The notes under the pieces were generated by a model, which saw only the letters and a list, made by a program, of their open reading frames with translations, searched no databases and was not told the DNA's origin. The translations under genes were made by a program, and so were the position numbers. A DNA stretch of 64,000 nt from Paraburkholderia phosphatilytica (GTDB taxonomy: Bacteria; Pseudomonadota; Gammaproteobacteria; Burkholderiales; Burkholderiaceae), in NCBI RefSeq assembly GCF_003443895.1, contig NZ_QQOA01000021.1:62001-126000 (forward strand), in the 5' to 3' direction. Shown here piece after piece: positions 55,077 through 63,108 of the stretch (its first letter is position 1; each line of letters begins with the position of its first letter).

Positions 55077-56372
55077 ATGACCACGATCACCAGTCTGTCC
55101 GTGCGGGACATTCGTTTCCCCACTTCGCGTTCGCTCGATGGCTCCGATGCGATGAACGCCGCGCCCGATTATTCGGCTACCTACGTCATTCTCGAAACCG
55201 ACTCGCCGCAGCAGCTGACCGGCCACGGCCTCACGTTCACGATCGGGCGCGGTAACGAAATCTGCGTCACTGCCGTGCAGGCGCTCGCGCCGCTGATTGT
55301 CGGCAAGCGGCTCGAAGACATTGCCGCGGACATGGGCGCATTCTGGCGCGCGATCACGTCGGACAGCCAGTTGCGCTGGATCGGCCCCGACAAAGGCGCG
55401 ATTCATCTCGCCACCGCGGCAGTGGTGAATGCGGCGTGGGATCTATGGGCCAAAGCCGAAGGCAAACCGGTGTGGAAGCTGCTGGTGGACATGAGCCCCG
55501 AAGAACTCGTGCGCTGCCTCGATTTCCGCTATGTGACCGATGCGATCACGCCGCAGGAAGCGATTGCGATTCTGCGTCGGCACGAGTCGACAAGGCACGC
55601 ACGCGAACACGAAATGCTCGCGCACGGCTACCCTGCCTATACGACGTCCGCAGGCTGGCTAGGCTATGACGACGACAAGATCCGTCGGCTCGCGCGCGAA
55701 GGTGTGGCGCAGGGCTGGACGCATTTCAAGCAGAAGGTTGGCGGCAATATCGACGAAGACGTGCGCCGCGCGCGCATTCTGCGCGAAGAGATCGGCGCGG
55801 ACCGCAAGCTGATGATGGACGCGAACCAGGTGTGGGACGTCGACGAAGCCGTTGCGAACATGCGGCGGCTTGCGGAGTTCGACCCGTGGTGGATCGAGGA
55901 ACCGACGAGCCCCGACGACGTTCTTGGCCACGCAACCATCCGCCAGCGGCTCAAGCCGATCGGCGTCGCGACGGGCGAGCACTGCCAGAACCGCGTGATG
56001 TTCAAGCAGCTGCTGCAGGCTCAGGCGATCGACTTTTGCCAGATCGACAGCTGCCGCTTAGGCGGTTTGAACGAAGTGATCGTGGTGCTGCTGATGGCGG
56101 CGAAGTTTGGCGTGCCGGTTTGTCCGCACGCGGGCGGTGTTGGGTTGTGCGAGTACGTGCAGCATATTTCGCTGTTCGACTATATCTGCGTGTCGGCATC
56201 GCTCGAGAATCGCGTACTCGAGTATGTCGATCATCTGCATGAGCATTTTGTCGATCCGGTCGTGATTCGCAATGGGCGATATATGGCGCCTTCGCGGCCG
56301 GGGTATAGCATCGAGATGGTGGCGGAGTCGATTGAAAGGTTTGGGTTTCCGGAGGGGGAGGCTTGGGGGTGA
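55077..56372 (+). CDS. L-fuconate dehydratase
   Basis: A 431-residue enolase-superfamily acid-sugar dehydratase that makes 2-keto-3-deoxy-L-fuconate. The catalytic KxK is K218/K220 (HFKQKVGG). Metal ligands appear in MMDANQVWD, WWIEEPTSPDD and GVATGEHCQNR, and the histidine acid/base in PHAGGVGLCEY. The N-terminal half carries the capping domain (LIVGKRLEDIAADMGAFWR). Length equals characterised L-fuconate dehydratases. The other pathway genes are not in the window. Confidence 0.92.
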   Translation: MTTITSLSVRDIRFPTSRSLDGSDAMNAAPDYSATYVILETDSPQQLTGHGLTFTIGRGNEICVTAVQALAPLIVGKRLEDIAADMGAFWRAITSDSQLRWIGPDKGAIHLATAAVVNAAWDLWAKAEGKPVWKLLVDMSPEELVRCLDFRYVTDAITPQEAIAILRRHESTRHAREHEMLAHGYPAYTTSAGWLGYDDDKIRRLAREGVAQGWTHFKQKVGGNIDEDVRRARILREEIGADRKLMMDANQVWDVDEAVANMRRLAEFDPWWIEEPTSPDDVLGHATIRQRLKPIGVATGEHCQNRVMFKQLLQAQAIDFCQIDSCRLGGLNEVIVVLLMAAKFGVPVCPHAGGVGLCEYVQHISLFDYICVSASLENRVLEYVDHLHEHFVDPVVIRNGRYMAPSRPGYSIEMVAESIERFGFPEGEAWG

Positions 56373-56471
56373 AGGGGGTCTTTCTGGTGCGGGACCTACG
56401 CCAATCGCAACGACGTCATCCAGCTCCAGTCCCTGGTCGGGCCTATTCGCTGCTGCAGCTGTACGCTCGCT

Positions 56472-57374
56472 TCACACCTGCAGAACCAGCCTCGAAAAGT
56501 CGCAACAGTCCTGACAGATACGCGCGACTTCGCCGAGAAAGTCGACATGGTGGGTTCGCACATAGATCGCGACATACTGAATCTTCGGCGGTGTCGGTGT
56601 GGTTCTGGCCGTTCGCAGCGCGCCGTGGTCGATCAGATGCGTCAGACAATCCTTGGGCAGAAAACTCACGCCCAGCCCCGATACGGTCAGTCCGATCTGG
56701 GCGACCAGATTACTGCACACGACTGTTCTGGGCGTTTCTATGCCATGAGCGCGGAACCACTGGCCATATGCGATCCCCATGCCGGAGTCTTTGCCTTGCA
56801 CAATCAGCGTGTGTTGGGTGATTTCGGTCAGTGGAAACACGCGCCTGGACGGCAGCACGCCATCGGCGTACATCCACGCATTGTTCACCATCCCGACCGG
56901 CACAAGCGTAAAGCGTGGATCGTTGAACACATCCGGCACGATCACCAGATCGATGGTGTTCTCGACAAGCCGTTCGTACAGCTTCTGGCCCAATCCGACT
57001 TCCGGCACGATCTCCAGTTGCGGGAACTGCTTGCGCAGCCGATCTACGAGGACGGGTAACCATGTGAGCGCCGTCAGCTCGGTGACGCCCAGGCGCAACC
57101 GTCGGAACATGGTGTCTTTCGCGCCGAGTTGCACTAGCAGGCCGTCGCGCATATCCAGTAGTTGTCGTGCTGTCCGGAGTATCTCCTCGCCTTTGGGCGT
57201 CAGTACCGCCGACCGTCGGCTGCGGTCGAAAATCTCCACGTTGAAGCGGTTTTCCAGTTCCTGGATGCGCTTCGAAATGGCGGATTGCGTCGTGCTCAGC
57301 CGCAAGGCGGCCGCGTCGAAGCTGCCCAGTTCCGCGATCCAGTACAGCGCCTCGACCTGCTTCAGCGTGATCAT
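56472..57374 (-). CDS. LysR-family transcriptional regulator
   Basis: A 300-residue LysR regulator beginning with the helix-turn-helix MITLKQVEALYWIAELGSFDAAALRLSTTQSAISKRIQELE (about 1-41). It is divergent from the amino acid ABC operon starting at 57621 and probably controls it. It is convergent with the dehydratase gene 99 bp away. An AACC-N11-GGTT inverted repeat near 57402-57420 in the divergent gap is a possible operator. Confidence 0.92.
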   Translation of the reverse strand: MITLKQVEALYWIAELGSFDAAALRLSTTQSAISKRIQELENRFNVEIFDRSRRSAVLTPKGEEILRTARQLLDMRDGLLVQLGAKDTMFRRLRLGVTELTALTWLPVLVDRLRKQFPQLEIVPEVGLGQKLYERLVENTIDLVIVPDVFNDPRFTLVPVGMVNNAWMYADGVLPSRRVFPLTEITQHTLIVQGKDSGMGIAYGQWFRAHGIETPRTVVCSNLVAQIGLTVSGLGVSFLPKDCLTHLIDHGALRTARTTPTPPKIQYVAIYVRTHHVDFLGEVARICQDCCDFSRLVLQV

Positions 57375-57620
57375 CGCCGTGCCTCCGTATACATGACCTG
57401 TCCAACCAGATTCGATTGGGTTTGATGCAAAACATGAATAAAAGCGATGATAGCAGTGGCCAAAAAGTCGCTATCAGAGATGATTTTGTCTCGCTACGAT
57501 TTCCACATTCGCACACCAGACCAATGGATGCTGCTACATGTCGATGGGAAAATCCCTGGTCGTCGCCTGACCGCTTTCAACGTCTTCCGCAGCAACTTCC
57601 CGACCAACAACAAGGTACCC

Positions 57621-58541
57621 ATGCTGAAGAAAAACAGATTCAAGCCGGTGACCGCGGTGGCGATCGCCTGCACCGTCTCTCTGGGTTTGACCGGCGTCGT
57701 GCAGGCCGAAACCACCGCCGACGGTTTCGTGGTCAATCCAAAAATTTCGAAAGCGACGCTCAACCAGGCGGCAGTCGCGGCGCTGCCTGCCGACATCAAG
57801 GAAAAGGGTGTCCTGACGATCGGCGGAGAAACGACGCTGCCGCCTTATCTGTATCGCGACAACGACGGCATTACGGGTATTGAAGCGGATTTCATGCAGG
57901 CACTCGGCCAGGCGCTCGGGTTGCGCGTCAAGGTGATCAACACCGATTTCGGCTCGATGGTGATCGGTCTGACGTCCGGTCGCGTCGATGTGGCCATGTC
58001 CGATTTCTCCGATACGCCCGAGCGTGAAAAGCAGGTGACCTTCGTCGACTACACGAAGACCGGCCAGCAACTGATCGTGGCAAAGGGCAATCCGAAGAAC
58101 ATTCATTCCGTCGCGGATCTGTGCGGCACGACCGCGGGCGGACCGGTTGGCAGCCTGTCGCTCGCCATCGCTCAGAAGCAGTCCGACGCGTGCACGAAGG
58201 CCGGCAAGCCGGCGGTGAATGTACAGGGCTATCCGTCCGCGAATGCTTCGGAACTCGCGCTGCGCACGGGCCGCATCGACACGATGGGAATCGATTATGC
58301 AATCGCGGCCAACATCGTCAAATCGTCGGGCGGCAAGTCCGAACTCACCGGCGATCTGTTCGAAGCCGGGATGCACGGCGCCGCCGTCAAGACGGGCAAT
58401 GCGCAGCTTGCCAAGGCGCTGCAACTGGCGTTCGAAGGCATTTCGAAGCAAGGCATCGACAGGCAGATCGTCGATTTCTACGGCGTGTCGCAGATGCGGA
58501 TCGACACGCCGGTGGTCAACGGCATGCAGCCGAAAAACTGA
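57621..58541 (+). CDS. Polar amino acid ABC transporter substrate-binding protein
   Basis: A 306-residue SBP_bac_3 binding protein with a Sec signal (positive start MLKKNRFK, hydrophobic core, cut after VVQAE near 28-29). The mature part has YLYRDNDGITGIEADFMQALGQALG (about 75-99), DFGSMVIGLTSGRVDVAMSDFSDTPEREKQ (about 111-140) and TAGGPVGSLSLAIAQKQ (about 172-188). The ATG at 57621 starts the signal; a longer in-frame reading to 57447 is not homologous. Ligand class from the family; identity unknown. Confidence 0.9.
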   Translation: MLKKNRFKPVTAVAIACTVSLGLTGVVQAETTADGFVVNPKISKATLNQAAVAALPADIKEKGVLTIGGETTLPPYLYRDNDGITGIEADFMQALGQALGLRVKVINTDFGSMVIGLTSGRVDVAMSDFSDTPEREKQVTFVDYTKTGQQLIVAKGNPKNIHSVADLCGTTAGGPVGSLSLAIAQKQSDACTKAGKPAVNVQGYPSANASELALRTGRIDTMGIDYAIAANIVKSSGGKSELTGDLFEAGMHGAAVKTGNAQLAKALQLAFEGISKQGIDRQIVDFYGVSQMRIDTPVVNGMQPKN

Positions 58542-58666
58542 CGACCCGCATCCGGATGGACGCTGCGGCGTGCACAGCACGCATACCGTAGCGCGAGGTG
58601 ATGCCGAAGCAGCGCAACACGACAGGCAATCGCGGCGCATCGACGTGCCGCATATCAGGAATCCTT

Positions 58667-59569
58667 ATGGATATGACCGACGAGCGAACGCGTCCACTGA
58701 GGATCGTTCGCAGCAAGCATCCGGTGCAGATCGCGATCGGTGTGGTGGTGCTGACCTTTCTGCTGTCGTTCCTGTTCCGCATCGCGGATAACGAAAACAT
58801 GCAATGGCCGGTCATTGGCCATTATCTTTTCGATCCGCATGTGCTGTCCGGTGTGCGCGTGACGCTGGTGGTCACGATCGTCTGCCAGATTCTCGCGATC
58901 ATGATCGGCACCGCGATCGCGATCATGCGGCTGTCGAAAAGCCGCATCTTCGTGACCATCGCGAATGCGTATCTGTGGTTCTTTCGCGGCACGCCGCTGC
59001 TGGTTCAACTGATCTTCTGGTACAACCTCGCCGCGCTGTTTCCGGTGCTGTTTCTCGGCGTGCCGTTCACAAGCCTCGGCGTCATGCTGAAAACCAATGC
59101 GGTGATCTCCGGATTCACCGCCGCCGTGGTGGGCTTCTCGCTGCACGACGGCGCGTATATGGCCGAAATCGTGCGCGCAGGCATCCTGTCGGTCGATCCG
59201 GGGCAGCGCGAAGCAGCTGTCACCACGGGCATGACCGAAAGCCAGGCGATGCGCCGCATCATCCTGCCACAAGCGATGCGCGTGATCGTGCCGCCAACCG
59301 GAAATCAGGCGATCAATCTGCTGAAAGCTACCGCTCTGGTGGCTTTCATCTCAGGCGGCGATCTGTTGAGCAACGTCCAGGAAATCTACGCCGTCAACTA
59401 CGCAGTCATGCCGCTGCTTGTGGTGGCGACCATCTGGTATCTCGCGCTCGTGACCGTCGCGACGATCGGCCAATACTATCTGGAACGCGCCATCGGCAAG
59501 GGATATACGCGAAGCAACGGCAAGAAACGTGGCGCCGCAAAAATCAATATGGATATGGACGTCGCCTGA
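58667..59569 (+). CDS. Amino acid ABC transporter permease (HisM-type)
   Basis: A 300-residue inner-membrane permease with about five or six helices. FFRGTPLLVQLIFWYN (about 105-120) and the EAA loop AEIVRAGILSVDPGQREAAVTTGMT (about 165-189), IILPQAMRVIVPPTGNQ (about 201-217) are the polar amino acid signature. ATG 58667 has AGGA upstream. It is 126 bp after the binding protein and 38 bp before the ATPase. Confidence 0.92.
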   Translation: MDMTDERTRPLRIVRSKHPVQIAIGVVVLTFLLSFLFRIADNENMQWPVIGHYLFDPHVLSGVRVTLVVTIVCQILAIMIGTAIAIMRLSKSRIFVTIANAYLWFFRGTPLLVQLIFWYNLAALFPVLFLGVPFTSLGVMLKTNAVISGFTAAVVGFSLHDGAYMAEIVRAGILSVDPGQREAAVTTGMTESQAMRRIILPQAMRVIVPPTGNQAINLLKATALVAFISGGDLLSNVQEIYAVNYAVMPLLVVATIWYLALVTVATIGQYYLERAIGKGYTRSNGKKRGAAKINMDMDVA

Positions 59570-59606
59570 GCAAATCATGTCGATCGATATAGAAAGGTTA
59601 GTGACC

Positions 59607-60401
59607 ATGGCCCAGTCTGAAGCGCCGGTGATCGAGATCGTCAACGTCAAGAAGCGGTTTGGCGACAAGGTCGTGCTGAACGGCATCGATATGCACGTGA
59701 TGAAAGGCGAGGTAGTCGCCATTCTAGGGCCGTCTGGATCGGGCAAATCCACCCTGCTCCGTTGCGTCAATCACCTCGAGGAAGTGACGAGCGGTTCGAT
59801 CAAGGTATGCGGCCACTACATCGGCTACGAACGGCACGGCGATACGCTGAAGGAAATCTTCGGCAAGCGGCTCGCGAAGCAGCGGCAGAAGGTCGGCATG
59901 GTGTTTCAGCACTTCAATCTTTATCCGCACAAGACCGCGCTGGAAAACGTCACCGAAGGACCAGTACAGGTGCTCAAGGTATCGAAGGCGCAAGCCGTCG
60001 ACCGTGGGCGCGAACTGCTTCGGCGCGTCGGCCTCGGCGACCGGATGGACGCGTATCCGTCGGAACTGTCGGGTGGCCAGAAGCAACGTGTTGCGATCGC
60101 ACGCGCGCTGGCAATGGACCCGGAGGTGATCCTGTTCGACGAACCCACGTCGGCGCTCGATCCGGAACTGGTGAACGAAGTGCTCAGCGTGATGAAAGAA
60201 GTCGCGTCGCTCGGCATCTCGATGCTCGTCGTCACGCACGAGGTCGGTTTTGCGCGCGAAGTTTGCGACCGGGTCGTGTTCATGGCCGACGGCGTCATTG
60301 TCGAGCAGGGCCCCGCGCATCAGGTGATCGACAACCCTGCGGAGAAACGCACAAGGGAATTTCTCGGCGCGGTGCCGAGAAAAATGGAGAAAGTCAATTG
60401 A
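59607..60401 (+). CDS. Amino acid ABC transporter ATPase
   Basis: A 264-residue ATPase: Walker A GPSGSGKST (about 40-48), Q-loop, LSGGQKQRVAIARALAM signature, Walker B VILFDEPTSALDPELV, H-loop VTHEVGFAR. This is the HisP/GlnQ pattern. Start 59607 follows GAAAGG; ATG 59577 would add ten residues and has a weaker ribosome site. The last four bases overlap the aminotransferase start (TTGA). Confidence 0.93.
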   Translation: MAQSEAPVIEIVNVKKRFGDKVVLNGIDMHVMKGEVVAILGPSGSGKSTLLRCVNHLEEVTSGSIKVCGHYIGYERHGDTLKEIFGKRLAKQRQKVGMVFQHFNLYPHKTALENVTEGPVQVLKVSKAQAVDRGRELLRRVGLGDRMDAYPSELSGGQKQRVAIARALAMDPEVILFDEPTSALDPELVNEVLSVMKEVASLGISMLVVTHEVGFAREVCDRVVFMADGVIVEQGPAHQVIDNPAEKRTREFLGAVPRKMEKVN

Positions 60402-61546
60402 ATCAGCCTCAACCCTCGGTCTCTTCCGATGCCGTCCTGCGCGTCAGAAGCCAGTCCCTGCGTAGCAATAACCTGATCTCCGGCACCACCGACAAGATTT
60501 CGCTCGCCGTCGGCGAGCCGGACTTCGATACGCCGCGAGTGGTCATCGATACGCAGATGCATGCGATCCAGAGCGGCTTCACGCACTACTCGCCACAGGA
60601 AGGCCGCGAGGAACTTGTGAATGCGATTCTGCAATCGGCGGTCGGCGTGACGGGCAAAGGGTTCGCGTCGCAAAACATCCTGATCACGCACGGTGGCTCG
60701 GCGGGTCTGACCGCCACGCTGGTGGGCCTGCTGAACCCCGGCGACGTCGTGCTGCTCGAAGATCCGACCTACTCGCTGTATATCGACGCGATCAATCTTG
60801 TCGGCGCGCACGTGAAGCGTTTTTCGCGGGATGCGGACGGCAAGTTCGATTTCGACACAATCAACAGGAGTGCGAATGGTGTGAAGCTGATCGTCCTGTG
60901 CCATCCGTCGAATCCGACGGGCGCGGTGATCGGCCGCGCGGAGTGGACGGCGTTCGCGGACATCGTGAAGCGCAACGGCGTTTCCATCCTGTGCGACGAG
61001 GCGTACGAAGGACTCACGTACGGCCACGATTTCGTGTCGGCGCTGGACATCGATGGTCTCGGCGAGCACCTGATCGTCTCGCGCACGTTCTCGAAGAAAT
61101 ACGCGATGACCGGCTGGCGGCTCGGCTATCTGGTCGGCGCGCCGCGCCTCGTCGCATCCGCATCAACGGTTCATCGCACGTTCAACGGATCGATCAACTC
61201 GGCCAATCAGCTTGCTGGCGCGACGGCGCTGCTCAAGGCGGGCGACGACGCGGAACAGATGCGGCGCGTGTTCCATACGCGGCGCGATCTGATGGAAGCG
61301 TGCCTGCGCAAGATTTCCGCGATCAGCTTCCGGCGCCCTGACGGTGCGTTCTATTTCTGGCTGGACTATCCCGGCAAGTTCGGGACCTCCGGGGAAGTGG
61401 CGGCGAGAGCCGCCGAAGCGGGCGTCATGGTCCGGCGCGGCGAAGAGTTCGGCAGCAGCGGCAAGCATGCGCTGCGGCTTTCGTACGCAACGGACGAACA
61501 CTCGATCGAAGAGGGCGTCGCGCGACTGGGACGCGTCTTCTCCTGA
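60398..61546 (+). CDS. PLP-dependent aminotransferase class I/II
   Basis: A 382-residue fold-type I aminotransferase. SNPTGAVIG (about 170-178) and the PLP lysine K233 in FSKKYAMTGWRLGYLVG are visible, as is ISLAVGEPDFDTP near 34-46. It begins with TTG at 60398 overlapping the ATPase stop, with GGAGAAAG upstream; no ATG is available near the start. Following a polar amino acid transporter, it probably converts the imported amino acid to its 2-oxo acid. Confidence 0.9.
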   Translation: MNQPQPSVSSDAVLRVRSQSLRSNNLISGTTDKISLAVGEPDFDTPRVVIDTQMHAIQSGFTHYSPQEGREELVNAILQSAVGVTGKGFASQNILITHGGSAGLTATLVGLLNPGDVVLLEDPTYSLYIDAINLVGAHVKRFSRDADGKFDFDTINRSANGVKLIVLCHPSNPTGAVIGRAEWTAFADIVKRNGVSILCDEAYEGLTYGHDFVSALDIDGLGEHLIVSRTFSKKYAMTGWRLGYLVGAPRLVASASTVHRTFNGSINSANQLAGATALLKAGDDAEQMRRVFHTRRDLMEACLRKISAISFRRPDGAFYFWLDYPGKFGTSGEVAARAAEAGVMVRRGEEFGSSGKHALRLSYATDEHSIEEGVARLGRVFS

Positions 61547-61624
61547 CGCTTCGTTCCTGCGTACCTCGCCTGAACGACCTGTTTTCGGGCCCGGATCGTG
61601 CCGGGCCATTCAAGGACTTTCGAC

Positions 61625-62302
61625 ATGCCTATCGGATTCAGAATTCTCGAGCGCAAGCGCGCGGTCAGCGCGGATGTGGTCAAACGCTTCGCCTCGGTGT
61701 CCGTGGCCTGCATCAGCGATGTGATGACGCGCCTGACGGCGGGCGGACCGCGCCTGCGCCCGATGCACGCGGGCAGCGTGCTGTGCGGCCCGGCGTTCAC
61801 GGTGAAGTCGCGTCCAGGCGACAACCTCATGGTGCACAAGGCGCTGACACTGGCCCAACCGGGCGACGTGATCGTGGTGGACGCGGGCGGTGATCTGACC
61901 AACGCGATCATTGGCGAGTTGATGGTGTCTTATGCAATGGCACGTGGTTTGGGCGGCATGGTCATCGATGGTGCTATCCGCGATTCGGACTGGATCGGGA
62001 AGCACGACATGCCGGTCTATGCTGCAGGCGTCACGCATCGCGGCCCGTACAAGGACGGTCCCGGCGAGATCAACGTACCGGTGGCGTTCGACGGCATGCT
62101 CGTCGAGCCGGGCGATCTGATCGTCGGCGACGCGGACGGTTTCGTCTGCGTGCCCTATGACGATGTCGAAACGGTGTACGCGATGGCGTCGAAAAAGAGC
62201 GCGGGCGAGGTAAAGATCCTGGAGAACACCCTGGTCGGCAAATTCGACGACAAATCGTGGATCGACGAGTCCTTACGTCGACTGGGGTGCGACGGGGTGT
62301 GA
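61625..62302 (+). CDS. RraA/HMG-aldolase family protein (4-hydroxy-4-methyl-2-oxoglutarate aldolase-like)
   Basis: A 225-residue member of the RraA-like family. The catalytic pair Arg119-Asp120 (GMVIDGAIRDSDW) and GDVIVVDAGGD (about 80-90), GPGEINVPV and GDLIVGDADGFVCVP (about 160-174) match the metal-dependent HMG/CHA aldolases rather than the RNase E inhibitor RraA. Such enzymes split 4-hydroxy-2-oxo acids to pyruvate, or decarboxylate oxaloacetate. ATG 61625 is preferred (the upstream in-frame ATG adds nine residues). 78 bp after the aminotransferase, in line. Confidence 0.88.
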   Translation: MPIGFRILERKRAVSADVVKRFASVSVACISDVMTRLTAGGPRLRPMHAGSVLCGPAFTVKSRPGDNLMVHKALTLAQPGDVIVVDAGGDLTNAIIGELMVSYAMARGLGGMVIDGAIRDSDWIGKHDMPVYAAGVTHRGPYKDGPGEINVPVAFDGMLVEPGDLIVGDADGFVCVPYDDVETVYAMASKKSAGEVKILENTLVGKFDDKSWIDESLRRLGCDGV

Positions 62303-62401
62303 CGGGGTGTCAACGAACCGCGGGTGGCGCCGGTACGGTTGGGTAACCGGGAATGTCCAGGGGAGTCTCTGGATTGCGTGTGCCGGCCACCGCATCCCCC
62401 C

Positions 62402-63022
62402 TCACCCAAACCTGGCCAAAAACATATCCGCCGCCTCTTCCGCAACCCGCTTCCGCTCCTTCTCCCCAAGCGTCGGTTGCCCCATGGTCACCTGCGGCCA
62501 GAACGCAAAAGCTTTGACTAACGCCTGCAACTGCAGCGCCGCAAAAAAAGGATCATCGGTCTTGAGACGTCCATCAGCCGCGGCCGCTCGAATCCAGACA
62601 GTCAGATCCTCCTCACGTTCACCAAGCTTAGCGACCATATCCCGCGCCCGTTCAGGCGAATGAATGCCCGCCGCGATCGCCACACGCGCTAAAGCCAGAA
62701 ACGACTCGTCGTTCAAAAGCTTCAGCTTGCGCCCTAGCAAATCGAGCAACTGCGCGCGCAACGGTTGATCAGCACGATAAGCCGGCGCAGCGCCAGACTG
62801 ACTCGCATCCCACAGCTGATGAAGAATCGCCGCGAACAACGCTTCCTTGCTCGGGAAATGGTTGTAGACCGTCCGCTTCGACACGTTCGCGCGCGCCGCG
62901 ATACGGTCCATGCTGGTCGCGTCGTAACCGGCCGCGAGGAATTCCTCGATCGCGGCGTCGACGATGGCAACGCGCTTTCGGTCCGTCAGACGTTGAGGGG
63001 AAGTTGACTCAATCGGATTCAT
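62402..63022 (-). CDS. TetR-family transcriptional regulator
   Basis: A 206-residue TetR repressor. The N-terminal helix-turn-helix reads FLAAGYDATSMDRIAARANVSKRTVYNHFPSKEALF (about 29-64). The C-terminal domain would bind an unknown small ligand. It is divergent from the metallo-hydrolase gene at 63109, with a nested inverted repeat between them that is its likely operator. Confidence 0.94.
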   Translation of the reverse strand: MNPIESTSPQRLTDRKRVAIVDAAIEEFLAAGYDATSMDRIAARANVSKRTVYNHFPSKEALFAAILHQLWDASQSGAAPAYRADQPLRAQLLDLLGRKLKLLNDESFLALARVAIAAGIHSPERARDMVAKLGEREEDLTVWIRAAAADGRLKTDDPFFAALQLQALVKAFAFWPQVTMGQPTLGEKERKRVAEEAADMFLARFG

Positions 63023-63032
63023 GGAAATATTT

Positions 63033-63082
63033 TACACCGACCAGTTTACTTATCTCAAAAATAAACTACACTGTGTGGTGTA
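63033..63082. promoter_or_regulatory. Nested inverted repeat, probable TetR operator
   Basis: Outer arms TACACC (63033-63038) / GGTGTA (63077-63082) and inner arms AGTTTA (63043-63048) / TAAACT (63062-63067) are nested between the divergent tetR and hydrolase genes, covering nearly the whole 86-bp gap. An AT-rich centre would hold the overlapping promoters. Confidence 0.55.
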
Positions 63083-63108
63083 CCTCATTCTGTGGATGCC
63101 CTTCTCTT

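Noticed and set aside
57447..57620. Extension of the amino acid binding protein upstream of 57621
   Set aside because: Adds 58 non-homologous residues ahead of a clear signal peptide that begins at 57621.
62290..62310. Tandem repeat of GACGGGGTGT at the end of the RraA-like gene
   Set aside because: Only two copies of ten bases spanning the stop codon; too small to call a functional repeat.
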